NCBI GenBank assembly: GCA_050084985.1
Contig: JBITNC010000001.1
Location: 200,818,001 to 200,882,000, forward strand
Direction: 5' to 3'
Length of the DNA stretch: 64,000 bases
DNA from: Nageia nagi
Taxonomy: Eukaryota; Pinophyta
Below, one piece after another: positions 47,040 through 59,143 of the stretch. The number at the start of each line of letters is the position of its first letter. The stretch's first letter is position 1. Below the pieces are notes generated by a model. That model had not been told where the DNA came from. It did not search any database and saw only the letters and a program-made list of their open reading frames with translations. The position numbers and the translations under genes are program-made.

Positions 47040-47960
47040 ATACAATGACATGATAGGTCTATATTTATCCTTTATGACTCATAATTTGATGGTACAGCAA
47101 GGTGTCAAACTTGTAAAACAAAAAAAAATACCAATACATCCAAAGCATTCTTTGCTAGTTAAGAAGGAGATTGAAAAATATCACAAAGCAAGATTCATTG
47201 AGCCCATTAAGTATTCAACTTAGTTAACCAACATTATTCTTACTTTTAATCTAAATTGAACAATTATATGTTGTACAAATTTTAAGGATTTAGATAAAAC
47301 TTATTCAAAGGATTATTTTCCATTACCACACATTGACATAATTATGAATTCTATAGCAAGACATGAGATGTTATCATTCATGGATGGCTTCTTAAGATAT
47401 AATAAAATTAAAATCAACAAAGAGGATCAACATAAGATAACCATCACCATACCTTGATGAATATTTTATTGGGTATTCATGACCTTTGGTGTCAAAAATA
47501 TGGGTGCAACTTATCAAATAGTAATGATAACTATGTTTCATGACCTTATTCCTAAATTACTTGATGTTTATGTTGATGACATTCTTGCTAAATCAACTAA
47601 AAAAGAAAATCATCTAAAGGACTTGAGAGTCATTTATGAAAGGATGGGTTAATTTAACTTAAAGGTAAATCCTAAGAAATGTGTTTTTGGTGTATCTATT
47701 GGAAAACTACTTGGTTATATCCAAAAGAGGTATAGAAATATATTTTAAGAAGTTCAAAGCCATTATGGATATGCCTCGACCAAGAAACATTATAAAACTT
47801 AGAAATCTTCAAGGTAAGTTAAAAAAAGTCAAGATGTTTATGGCTCAATTAGAAGATAGGACATCTCCATTCTCTTATTTTCTCAAAAAGGGTAATTAGT
47901 TTATATAGAAAAAGAAGTGTCAAAATGTATTTGAAGATATCAAGAGTTACTTACTTAATC
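47040..47960 (+). pseudogene. Reverse transcriptase of the 16.8-kb Tat-like element
   Basis: In order: IPIHPKHSLLVKKEIEKYHK, ARFIEPIKYST, CTNFKDLDKTYSKDYFPLPH, MLSFMDGFLRYNKIKI, FGVKNMGATYQ, then the catalytic box YVDD at 47569-47580 (LLDVYVDDILAKS), LKVNPKKCVFGVSIGKLLGY and, after a frame change, RGIE. Stops and a frameshift near 47700 inactivate it, but the active-site Asp pair survives. 45.9-47.0 kb is a poorly conserved linker. Confidence 0.9.
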
Positions 47961-48379
47961 CTACTATTTTACAATCAATTGATCACACCAATCTCTATAC
48001 TTCTATATTTCAATTACAATGAATGTTATTGGGGCAATCCTTATATGACTTGACAATGATGATAGGGAAAGGGATGTATACTACTTATCAAATATATTAT
48101 AAAATTTAGAAGTTAAATATATACCAATTAAGAAGTTGTGTTATGTCATAGTCTAGACAACTCAAAAACTAAGATATTACATGATCACCAACACTACCTC
48201 CATTTTTTCTCAAGCTAATCCACTAAGGTATTTTCTATCAAAATTATAGTTACAAGGAAGACTAGCCAAATGGATCATAGAACTCTAAGAGCTTGTTCTT
48301 CTCTACACAAGATTAAAAGAAATCAAAGGATACGCTATAATTGATATGCTTACAATAACCCCATTGATAAAAATAGTGA

Positions 48380-48720
48380 CAAAAGATCTTATGGCACTAG
48401 TTGAATAGCATGAGGAAAAGACATGGACATTATTCTTTGATGGCTCCAAATATTTGTAAGGGACTAGGGTAGGAATTGTGGTAGTAGCTCTTGGAAGGGA
48501 CATGATTCTTACAGCTTACAAGTTGAACTTTGAGTGCACAAACAACATGGATAAGTATGAGGTTTTAATATTGGGATTAAATTCAACCATTAACATTGGA
48601 ATTAGTAAGTTGAAAGTATATGATAATTCACAACATGTAACCAACTAATTTAATTACACTTACAACACCATAAATGAGAAATTGTAACCATATAAATACC
48701 TAGTAGAAAAAATGGTTCAA
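48380..48720 (+). pseudogene. RNase H of the 16.8-kb Tat-like element
   Basis: Reads TWTLFFDGSKYL with the first catalytic Asp codon at 48439-48441, then VGIVVVALGRDMILTAYKLN, ECTNNMDKYEVLILGLNSTI and SKLKVYDNSQHVTN. In the last motif Asn stands where the final part of the GDSQLV motif is expected. The wording is very close to the copy at 12.2-11.7 kb. Confidence 0.85.
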
Positions 48721-48899
48721 ATATGCTTCACACATATTCAATTTGAAAATATTTCAATAAATAATAATATATTTATGTATGTTATGGCTAATTCTACTTC
48801 ACTAACACCTATCTTGATTGAAGATGATGAAACCATAATCAAAATCAATAGCCTCAAACATTGTTCTTTTCTATATGATGATCAATTTGAAGGGTTCTT

Positions 48900-50148
48900 T
48901 AGAAATGAACCACTCATATGTGCTATTCTTCCTTTGCACAAATGGTATGTTGATATCCACAACTACCTCAAGCATAAAAATATTCCAAATTCATATAATT
49001 CCAAGTTTCTCAAATGAAGGTTGAAATGCATGGCTACAAGGTATTTCATTATTGGTGATATTCTTTACAAAAGAGCATTTAATAGTACTTTTCTTAGATG
49101 TTCAAATGAAACTAAAAAAATAAATCTATGTAACAAGTGCATGATATAATAAATGGATATTATTCACCATCTATGAAAATGGATCACATTTTACATGTTT
49201 GAAAATATGAAAAGTGTTAAAAGCATGCTAACTTGAAATAGGCTCTTTCAAGTAAATTAGCCACAATGATATCACCTTGGTCTTTTTCCATTTGGTCCTT
49301 GTATCTAATTGGTGTCATCCATCCCAAATATATTTAGGGACATAAATTAATCCTATTTTATATATAATACTTAATAAAATGGGTATAATATATACCTTTG
49401 AGATCATCTAGAGGTGCTCAAATTGTGAAGTGCATGATTGAAAACATCATTACTAGATTTGGTTTCCATCTCATGTCATCATGGATAATGGAAAGAACTT
49501 CACAACCAAACAAGTTAGGAATTTTTGTAAAACTTTCAAAATCAAGAAAAGGTTCCCATCAACTTAATATCCATAAGGAAATGGATAAGTACAAGCAACC
49601 AACAAGACAATTATCAACATCTTGTGCAAGATAGTCAAGAAAAATCATAAAGATTGGAATTCACAACTCATATATGCATTATGGAAATACAAAACAAGCA
49701 TCAGGTTAGCTACAAATTGTACTCCATTTTTATTGGTCTATGGAGTTGAGTTAGCATTACCATGTAAGGTTGAGATACCATCATTAAGGGTGTCCCTATA
49801 AGGCATCATTCATTGGGAGGAGCAATGAAAAGCAACACTAAGATAGCTAAAAGGATTGGATGAAAAGAGAGTCCATGCCTTAGAAAATCTCAAAGATTAT
49901 CAAAAAAGAGAAATGAAAGTACAAATATTAAACTACATGAATTCTAATTGGGTGATATAGTACTCAAGGATAATCATCATAAGTCACAAGATAAAACCCA
50001 AAACAAAGGTAAGTTTGAGACTAATTGGGTTGGTCCCTACATCATCAAAATGAAGTATCCAAATAATGCCTATAGGTTGGCAATAGTTGATATGAAAGTT
50101 GATAAATTTTCAACCAATGTAAAGAACCTCAAGCCCTTATATGCATGA
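48900..50148 (+). pseudogene. Integrase of the 16.8-kb Tat-like element
   Basis: The entry segment (KWYVDIHNYLKHKNIPNS, RYFIIGDILYKRAFNSTFLR) leads to a decayed zinc finger. The core is spread over frames: RSSRGAQIVKCMIENIITRF (49398-), a MDNGKNF-equivalent in another frame, TYYPQGN-like sequence, and RLATNCTPFLLVYGVELALP. The C-terminal part is open at 49948-50148: GDIVLKDNHHKSQDKTQNKG, KFETNWVGPYIIKMKYPNNA, NVKNLKPLYA. Multiple stops and shifts make it non-functional. Confidence 0.86.
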
Positions 50149-51118
50149 GAGAATCTTGTCACATAGAATCTATAGGTCATCCTTCAGTCAATCATTAGTA
50201 CAGAGGTCAGATATTAGAATCCTAGCATCATTTCCATTCTATTAAGCTAGTGCCTATGCTAGCTTTTTATACAAAATTCCTCAATCATACTATTTCTCAT
50301 GTTGGTGTTCTTAGCATATTTCTAGTTCAAATAAAAATCACAAAGTTCAAAACTGAAATACAAGCCAGTTATATCAGTTTTCATTTTCAAATAAATATAT
50401 CAGTAAAATCAATCATGTAGATGATATCATGGGTGATCTAAGCAGTATTCAATCACCATGTATAAGCCAAAATTATCAACTTGATCATACCTTTTTCTCA
50501 AAAAAATTTCAAGTTTATATTTAATGTGAGGCCCAATGCCTGCATAATCTTTCATGCTTCTACAAACTTCAATGCCTATGGTAACACTTCTGCAACAAAT
50601 CATAATGGTCATAAAAGGTAATTATAGGTATTATTCTCTACTCTCTTACTTTTACATTTATAATCATTATTTAATCATTTATTATTTCATTATCATGCTT
50701 AGAACATCATGTCCTTGTTGGATGGATGTTAAATAATGATCACTATTTTTTAATCATTTGGTTGGGACTAAAATGACCATTTTTCTTGATTTAGCTTGAT
50801 GATTGGGACTAAATTAATCATCATTCTAATGGCCATATTATCATTGATACTATAATCATGCATGATTGGGAAATATTCAAACCAATAAACCCTTAATAAC
50901 ATCTAATAATGGGGCATGTACCTCATGATGATGAATGACATATCACATAACATGGTTGATAAATATTCAAACTAACTATATTTCTAAGTCACCTTTGTTG
51001 CTTGGATCTCAACTAACCTCCATATTTGATTCACCATTTTTAGTTGGATCTAAACTAATAATTACCATGCAATTCCTCCTTATTCATATGTTGCATCAAG
51101 TGTTATGCATAGTAGCAA
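50149..51118 (+). other. 3' UTR of the 16.8-kb element, first part
   Basis: Non-coding, with repeated ggttgggactaaa / gttggatctaaactaat motifs at about 50757, 50797, 50997 and 51040. These resemble the repeats at 42.8-43.0 kb. It continues after the DNA insertion at about 58553. Confidence 0.6.
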
Positions 51119-51449
51119 ATATTCACCAATCGGCTAATATAGAGTTTTTTTATATTTAAAACTTTTGAATATCTAGACCTCAAATATTACACCATTTAGC
51201 CTGAATTTTACAAGAATAAAAAAATTATGGGTCAACTCACCAACATTTTATAATTTTTTTATAAAGATAAGTTCAAATACCCACCTATACCTCCTATATC
51301 TTCACAAGAAATCATCTTAAAAAAATTTAAAAAAATTACTATTTACTGATAAAATCACCAATAATACCCTATATATAAACTTTATGAGATTCAATGAGAT
51401 ATACCAATATTTCAACTTTATAAGTTCTCTTAGATGCTCATTTGTAAAA

Positions 51450-51930
51450 TATTATAAATGTCCAAAAACTAAGAATTTCAATTGCTCATTTGCGAGCAAT
51501 TGTAGATGCTCAACAACTAAGAATTCTATATGCTTTTTTGTGAGTGATTGTAGATGCTCATCTATGCAAGATTGTAGATGCTTATCTATGCAATATTATA
51601 GATGCTCATCTATGTAGGATTTTATATGCTTATCTATAAGGTATTATAGATACTCATCTGTAAGGGATTGTAGATGCTCATTTGTGTGAGATTAAAAATA
51701 CTCATATGTAAGGGATTATAGATTCTCATTTATGAGGGATTACAAATGCTCATTTTTAAGGGATTATAGATGCTCATTTGTAAGAGATTGCACATGCCCA
51801 TTTCTAATGGATTATAGATACCCATATCTAAGGGATTATAGATGCCCATCTTTGAGGGATTGCAAATGCCCATCTCTAAGGTATTGCAGATACCCATCTA
51901 AGGGATTACATATGCTAATCTCTAAGGAAT
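51450..51930. repeat. 24-bp tandem array 1 (about 20 units)
   Basis: Units of gattatagatgctcatttg plus four bases repeat in register from 51450 (51474, 51498, 51522, 51546 and on), with one 22-bp unit near 51882. The core agatgctcatct is one base short of a perfect palindrome. The period is eight codons, which keeps frames open (DYRCSFVR-like peptides), so the open stretches at 51384-51617 and 51732-51932 are not evidence of a gene. Confidence 0.93.
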
Positions 51931-52157
51931 GATACCCATTGAAATTTTTGAGTGAAATAAGTACAATAATATGCCTATAAAAAAATTGGAAAATATTTCA
52001 TGCTATCGAAGGCATCAACATCTTGCAATATAACAGTCATAGGTTCTTTTCCATAATCCTTTATTATTTTTCTTTTACATATCATTAGTTAAATTTTGGT
52101 TGATTCATCATATGATTAGAAATATATTTATATGTAGAAAACATTATTGATCATAAT

Positions 52158-53729
52158 ATGCCACCACTTGAAGATATATTAGAAAATATGATTGACCTTG
52201 ATATGCAACCACTTGAAGATATTTTTTATGATGGCATGCCTAATTTTGATAATATTGTAAACAATAACAACATAGAAACTACACCTGAGGTAGGTACCAT
52301 TGTTACTGATACTCCAATAGAAATTCATAATAACAAATTTGATAAGGAAACTAAATGTCAAGAAAAAATGAACTCAGTAAGAAGTACTTATTAGAAATAT
52401 AATAAAAAATAAAGTCATCGATCTATTGGTAGATCATTTAAGGAAGAATGGTCATCAATATTTCCATTTTTTATCCCAATGATTCCTAAAAATGGTGATC
52501 CTCCAACAAAATTTAAATGCAATATTTGTTCATAGAAATTAGGGAGGAAACAGAAGATGCAACTTAAATATAACACAATTGAAAAATATTATGGAAAGGC
52601 ATATATGAAAATAATAGATAAAGATGGAATAGTTAGAAAAGTTCAAATCATAAAGGATGAGACTAAATGTTTCCATAAGAAATATGAAATTGAATATAAC
52701 AAAATGTTAGAAGAAAAAAGAATTCATAAAAAAATAGGTGCCACAATTACATCATAATATAGAATAGTAAGAGATAAAACTTTAGTTTCAAAAAGTTTGG
52801 AATTTGTTGTTATATTTTTTCTTTTGAAACAAGGTAAACCAATGATAGATTTTTATGATCATAAAACACTTTTCAATTTAGCAAGTGTGCAACACCTTCC
52901 AAGTTCTCATTGGTCTTATCTAAGTGGTTGAGAAATGGAAAAATATCTTTCATTGGTCAAAAGAGAAAATTTAAAACTAAGTGTTAAAAATGCAAGATTC
53001 ATTTCTTTATTAATCGATGAGGTAACTATAGTAGATAGCACATCTTAGGTATGCATACATAATATACACATTAATATAACATATTAGACAACCCCATTTG
53101 CTAACAATACATAGAATGAAAGAAGCTTGTAACTCAAAAAACATTTTCCATCTTGTTGTAAATAGTTTCAAAAGGTTTCTAAAATGGATGATGAAGAAAT
53201 TAAAAGAAAGCTAATATGTGTAGGTACAAATGGTGCTTTAGCAATGCAAGGAAATAGAAATAGACTTTTTGTCTAAGTTCAGATATCAGTTGCTCTATAT
53301 ATAATACCTATTTATTATATGGTTCATAGATATAATCTTGCATATAAAATAGTAATAATACACACTTGTGTGCCCAAAGTAGAGGAATGTATGGATGAGG
53401 TATATGCATACTTTTTGAAAAGCTCCAAAAGGAATTTTGAATTCCAACAATTTGCATTAGAAAAAACTGATGGAAAAATAATGTTGAAACATATGGATAC
53501 TAGATGGATTTCAATGTTTAAACTTGTAGAAAGAGTATTTCAATAATATAAATTCTTAATAAGTTTTTTCTATCAAAATAGAAGAGTTGTTGATATAGCC
53601 AAAGATTTCTTGTATCACATGATAAATTTTGAAACACTATTAATATTATGCAGAATGATTCTAATGTCATATGAAATGAACAAATTGATCAAGATTTCTC
53701 AAGAAAGATCTATACATACATACATACAT

Positions 53730-53766
<37 letters not shown>

Positions 53767-54715
53767 GATTTTATAAATGAAAAGAAATGAGTATGTTGGA
53801 CTATTAATAGGTTGTATGAACCCAATTTTATAGATCCATTATTTGAGAATTAGAATTCATTAACAAATGTGAAACATTCAAAAACTTTTATTAGATTCAA
53901 TATTGTTGACAGACTTTGTATCAATGTCAATGGAAAAGATACTTCTCTATATTGTTTTGAAAAATAGGGTGTGGTATCATCTACTAAAATTGAATTTGAG
54001 AAAGTGCCTATGATGCCTATTAGATTTGAAATAATTTTACATGATTCAAGGATTGCGCTTAGAAGCATTACAAATACATTGATAAGAGAAATTAGAGAAA
54101 GATTTCATAGAGATGATTTTCTTGAACCTATGGCTGTAATAAATCCAAATTCTTGGAATCCTATTTTAGATTATATAAGTACAAGTTAGCTTTTTAATAA
54201 ACATATAGAGAATATTATTATCCATTTTGAAAGAACTATAGAAGTTAACAATATAGAGATCAAAGGAATTCTAGATAAAAAGGATTTGATTCAACAATCT
54301 AGATATTTCAGGTTGAAAATGGTTGGTTAGTTTAAAGAATTAAAAAATCCATTAGAGCCTTATTCCATAACATGATTGTGGAAAAAATTGTATCCAAGTA
54401 TTATTCTACAACATTCAATACTATAGTATTTTCATTTATACAAATTATGTCAGATAATGATTTTGGTTTTTGTGGAAGTTGAAAGGGTTTTTAGTGCTTT
54501 ATAATATGTCAAATCAACAACACTTAATAGATTAAAGAAAAATATTGAAAATTGTTTGAGAATTTATGTCTCACATCATACAGTGAAGAGCTTTTCTTAT
54601 GACAAAGTGAAAGCATTTTGGAAATCATTGAGAAAGAGAAGGGGAGTAAATCAAAAAGATGAAAATGATGATGATGATAACTTCACATATCACATTGTGA
54701 ATATTTTATAAGATT
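52158..54715 (+). pseudogene. hAT transposase (DUF4371-type with C-terminal dimerisation region), decayed
   Basis: The enzyme would bind element ends and cut and paste them. An N-terminal acidic part (52158-52394) and a Lys-rich zinc-finger/TTF-like part are followed by ARFISLLIDEVTIVDS with the first catalytic Asp codon at 53016-53018, CVGTNGALAMQGNRN with Asn (53229-53231) where the second Asp is expected, then an open block at 53319-53546 containing VEECMDEVYAYFLKSSKR and KHMDTRWISMFKLVERVF. After an SSR, the C-terminus reads VEVERVFSAL*YVKSTTLNR and LKKNIENCLRIYVSHHTVK (54469-54600), the hAT dimerisation helix. The length (~850 codons) fits the family. Stops and the Asp-to-Asn change inactivate it. 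Confidence 0.85.
53711..53763. repeat. (CATA)n and (TA)n microsatellites
   Basis: catacatacatacata followed by about 14 TA units, inside the transposase pseudogene. Confidence 0.95.
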
Positions 54716-55619
54716 CATATGCATGCACTAATGGAATTAGTTCTTTAATGAATATATTCTAGCTACCTCAGTTATAATTTATTAATTTATTTACTGACCT
54801 ATAGTATAATTTGTTAAGAATTTATTGGATTATTTATTGTTTGGAATTTTGGATTATCCAATGTTTGAAATGAATTGAATGTAGTTTCTTTAACAATGTT
54901 ATATAGATATTGTATTTGATATTTAACAAGTTTAATAAAATTATGAATCTATGATGAATGTATACATCTTATCAATGATCCAAAACTCTTTAAAATTTTG
55001 TAACTTGTAAGCTTTTGAATTAATCTTATCATTAAAAATTATGAATACAACATGTCATAAAAGGTAATACACTAATGATCATCTAAATCAAGAAAGCATC
55101 CTTAGCAAATATTAGTTCAGATGTTGAACCCAATTCTACTATTGTTAATACTCGTCTTTTTATAGTATCCAAAGTTTGAACTAAGCTTCTCATCTCTTTC
55201 CTTCCATCCTTATCTCCATAGATAGAGTCTGTTTTCTTTTTTCTTCATCAAAATATGGTAGTCCAAATTATGCTCCTTTATGATTAATTTTAATTTTTTA
55301 TTATCCTTTAAATCTTTTAGGAGCTTTTCCTTCACTATCTATGCATTTAACAGGCTCTTCCTTTCTTTTTCAACTTGAACAACCAAGTTATTTACCTCTT
55401 TTTTTAAGTTGTCAAAGTTGTACTATAAAATACAAAAAAATAATATAATTAGATATGATTACTTAAATTTTGAAAAAAAAAATATAATCAAATGAAACCA
55501 TAATGTATATTGCACATTCACTAAATTGCTTACAAAATTCTCACCTCTACTACATCTTTTACAACTTCTCCAATATCAACCTTATGCATGTCCATGGCCT
55601 AAGTGTTGTAATAGGATTG

Positions 55620-56786
55620 GGCTTTAGCATTCAAATTTTCTAACTTGTTCAATTTGTTTTATATCATGTTCTACATACAAAGAAGTAATTTTTTTCTTTT
55701 TATACATGGCAACTTTAAAATGCACCACAAGCTTCTTTGATGAATTTTCAATATCTGGAAAAAAACTTTTCTTATTTCTCATAATTTGGGAATTGTGTAT
55801 TACTCTCTTTGTATAGAAATTTTGCTCAAAATTCCCATATTTTTTCACTTAAAATATTAGGAAGCATATAATTCCATATTGTTGCCTCCATTTTGAATAA
55901 ATTAAGCTATCAATAGTAGTATATGGATCTAATTCTTCTTCCTCTAGTTATATAGTTACAACTCTAGTCATGTTCTATTGTGTTACTGGTTATGGAGGCT
56001 TGTGGCTTACAGCAGCTTGATGTTGATTCTATTCCCTTATGCCATCCATGGTACCTTGCTCTTCTACCATTCCTAGGAGGTATTCCTCATTAAGTTCTAG
56101 GGTACAAAGACCTATATTACCTGATGCTAAATTTATATTTGATAATGTGAAATTGGGGATATCACTAATTATTAGAATATTGTTTGGGTTGGGAGCTTTT
56201 GATTTGATTATTATTCTACCTCTTTCACCAAATCTAGCCCTACCACTAAATAAAATATTTTGCAAAAAATTCAATGGAATGTGCTTGCAATAACACATAT
56301 GATCATTAATACAATCAAATAGATTATCATTAGTGCAATCACACAAATGATCGTTAGTGCAATCACATAGATGATTATCAATGCAATCACATATATAATC
56401 ATCTATGTCCAAAACATTCTCTAGAGTTTATATATTAATATAAATAATGATTACCTAGGATAGAAGTATTTTGTTGTGAAAGTTGTTCAACTTCATAATC
56501 ATCATTAATATTGATTTGAGTATTTTATTTATTCAAATAACATAGGTTGTGACTATGGTGTGACATAGTTGAATTTTCTCCAAAATCATTCATGACTTGT
56601 GCATTGCATATATGCCTTTTCATACATTTCCTTACCAAAGGTGAACCAATTTCCCCTTGGGAATCTCCCACATCTTTGAGCTACATTCCTCTAATTGTAG
56701 CATATCTTCAAAAAGTTGAATCTATTGCTTTTTTTGTATTAAACATAAACAAAACTTTCAATGCAATAATAATTCTTTTAGCTTGA
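55620..56786 (-). pseudogene. Unrecognised minus-strand reading-frame remnants beside the hAT gene
   Basis: Open pieces on the minus strand run from about 56786 to 55624. They include SGRARFGERGRIIIKSKAPN and NIGLCTLELNEEYLLGMVEE (within 56412-56029), EEEELDPYTTIDSLIYSKWR, and a Lys-rich part ending KKKKITSLYVEHDIKQIEQV (55848-55624). The first frame begins inside array 2. I do not recognise the family. The wording looks protein-like, so this may be a second transposon-encoded or captured protein; it points opposite to the transposase. Confidence 0.35.
56277..56412. repeat. 24-bp tandem array 2 (5-6 units)
   Basis: Units start at 56301, 56325, 56349, 56373 and 56397 with a partial unit before; consensus gatcattagtgcaatcacat plus agat. 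Same period and same GATCAT...AGAT frame as arrays 1 and 3. On the minus strand it encodes NDHLCDCT-like octapeptides. Confidence 0.88.
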
Positions 56787-58012
56787 TTCTTCATTTTAAT
56801 AATACAATTAATTAATTAATTAAAAAAAAATTGCATTCAATTACTACATGTCCTTTGCAATTAGTGCTAATGATTTTAACTGATTATGAGAAATAGTTGG
56901 ATATGGAGTATTTTACAAGCTATAAAAAGCCTCATAGTATAACACAAGCAAATAATTATAGCTAGATAGATATACATTTTGAGAGCTTTATATTTTCATA
57001 ATAGAAATATCAAAATTAATCCTATTTAATATGAAGGAGCTTTAATCAAATTATTTATGCTCAATACATCGTAGAATGTAAAAAAGGCCTAAAAATGGAA
57101 TATCCAAAGGTCTCCCTTATAGAATAATTATATCCTAAAAGAACTCTATTATAGCCTTCAAAAAAGGGTTTTGAACATCTTACATGTTGAGGCCCCTTCT
57201 TGAGGGATTATGGTTAATTGCAAAAAATCAAACTAAATCATAAAACATGTTGTGATACTAAGATTCCAAAAAGAACATAAAAAATGAAGAATAATTATTG
57301 AAATATCAATAAATCAAAAGCAAACTTAAAAAACTAACAACCCTTTTACCTGTCAAAAATTATATAGAGATATCATAGGTTGTTTCCAAATGTATTTTAT
57401 CTTTATCATTTGAAAAGTTTCCTTCCTATTTATAGGCTCCTCAACATCCTTGTATGGTAAATATATCAACCTATGTACATTGAAGGGTTTAACAAATAAC
57501 AAAATAGGTTTACCATGGACTATCATTGTATCGGTTGAATTTTCATTATCAAAAGATTTCACAATCACATATAGAAGAGAAATATCATTCAAAAATGTGC
57601 CCATTGAAACCAATGGCATAAGGTTAAATTATTGTAGCCAAATGAAATCATATCCAAGAGTGGTAAGAATATTTGAAATTTGGAGGTAGGTAAGATTCTT
57701 GTAAATTTAATATGCTATTTAGATGGTAGCATTGTATATCAACATGGTGGTCTTGAGTAGTGAAAACTTGAGGAGAGGGAGGATTTATGAAGCAAGAGTG
57801 CATGGAGGGACTAGAAAAGTTGTGTGGGAAAAGGAGGTGAATTGCAAACCCAAAGAGTCTAAGCATTGAAATGAGGTGAAAATGACCTGTAGAAGGGCTT
57901 TTATAAGACTTAACATATGTTAGCATTTATTATGTATGATCGCATTTAATTTTATTTTTTCATGAGTCATATTATTCATAACACAATCAATTGATAATAA
58001 TAATATTTTTAT
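56787..58012. other. Uncoded part of the DNA insertion
   Basis: AT-rich, with no recognised protein. Open stretches at 57353-57926 on both strands overlap one another and show no domain. Confidence 0.4.
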
Positions 58013-58397
58013 GATCATCTATGTAAAAATGCAGATATTCATCTAGATTAAAGTATATATGATCATCTACATAAAAGTGCAGACAATCATCTACATAAAA
58101 GTGTAGATGATCGTATCTAGTAAAGTACATACGATCTTCTATACAAAATTTTAGATGATCCTCTACATAAAAATGCATATGATCATTTGCACATTTATAT
58201 AGATGATCATTTGTACTTTGATATAGATGATCATCCATACTTTTCTGTAGATGATCATCTGCATCTTTCAATAGATGATCATATGTACCCTTAAATAGAT
58301 GATCATATGAAGCTTTCAATTGATAATCATCTGCAACTTTTAACTGATTATCATATGCACTTTTATGTAGTCAATCATCTATGTAAAAGAGTAGATA
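58013..58397. repeat. 24-bp tandem array 3 (16 units) with internal reversal
   Basis: Sixteen exact-length units, from gatcatctatgtaaaaatgc at 58013 to 58396. The first ~7 units have the form gatcatctacataaaagtgc plus agat; the later ~8-9 units have the form gatcatatgcacttttatgt plus agat, which is the reverse complement in the same register. The junction lies near 58180. The 12-mer agatgatcatct formed between units is a perfect palindrome. The long minus-strand open frame 58319-57987 (DDHLYQSTNDHL) is a by-product of the 24-bp period. Confidence 0.9.
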
Positions 58398-58552
58398 ATT
58401 ATCACCAACAATGGGATATGATCATCTATTTTTAATGATGGTTCATCTATTGTCAAAAACTTACAACTTTTAAAACAAAAAAATGGGTTTCACCTCTTAC
58501 CCAATGAGACTTTTAAAAATGTTTTACCATGACTTCGAATCATATTCACCAA

Positions 58553-59129
58553 AATTTAAAAAAAAAATCCACCATCATTCTTCATTCATAACTCTAGTTG
58601 CATCTAGGAATGGGACATATACCTCATGATAATGTTAACATATATAGTTCTAATTGCAGGTGTTCCATTTAGAAATGGGGCATGTACCCCATGATAACAT
58701 GGACACACCTTTATCATCATTTCTTATGTATGCATCTAATAATGAAATACTGAATATTTTTGTATTTAGTGTTCTCAAGATGATGTATGCATATTATATT
58801 AACTCAATCCTTGCTTCAATATTGCTATATCATTTGATGAAATGCTACAATGTTCTCCCTTACTATTCACTACTATATCTTTTATGAGTTAACAATCATA
58901 TCTATTCTTGGAAGTGTTTACCTGTCATTTTCAAGTTTGATTCTTTTATTTTGGTTGATTCTACTATATGCAAGCCATTACATCTCACAACCAAGGAAAA
59001 GAGGGAAAAATATATATCATCAAATCCTTGATGATTTATATAGTTAAACTAAGGAAGTGTCAATTTTTTCTTCTCTTTACTTGATTTACAAGCATAATGT
59101 TATTTTAAGATTCAATTTCATTATAATTA
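58553..59129 (+). other. 3' UTR of the 16.8-kb element, second part
   Basis: Non-coding sequence leading to the 3' LTR, with ggggcatgtacc and cctcatgataatg motifs also present at 50.9 kb. It contains ccaaggaaaagaggg, which recurs before the LTR at 60345. Confidence 0.55.
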
Positions 59130-59143
59130 CAAAGAGGGGCATA
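59130..59143 (+). other. Polypurine tract of the 16.8-kb element
   Basis: caaagaggggcata, directly before TGTTGACACC. Confidence 0.75.

Larger units (their letters stand above)
51119..58552 (+). mobile_element. DNA insertion carrying hAT transposase and 24-bp arrays (edges tentative)
   Basis: This segment interrupts the Tat 3' UTR. It holds, left to right, array 1 (51450-51930), a hAT transposase pseudogene (52158-54715), Lys-rich minus-strand reading frames (55.6-56.8 kb), array 2 (56277-56412) and array 3 (58013-58397). The three arrays share one 24-bp near-palindromic unit. An 11-bp direct repeat atattcaccaa lies at both proposed edges (51119-51129, 58542-58552) and may include an 8-bp hAT target duplication, but I could not find convincing terminal inverted repeats. 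The edges are therefore provisional. Confidence 0.5.

Noticed and set aside
51450-51930. CRISPR-like array
   Set aside because: There are no unique spacers between the repeats, the units are directly adjacent, and the context is a plant transposon region.
51384-51932. Cys-rich repetitive frames that resemble a metal-binding or repeat protein
   Set aside because: They coincide exactly with array 1 and have no start, domain or conserved context; periodicity explains the open frames.
53711-53763. Replication origin or regulatory AT tract
   Set aside because: A simple (CATA)n/(TA)n microsatellite inside a pseudogene; nothing else supports a function.
57987-58319. 110-codon minus-strand frame with repeated DDHL motifs
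   Set aside because: It is a by-product of the 24-bp array: a period of eight codons keeps one frame open without selection.
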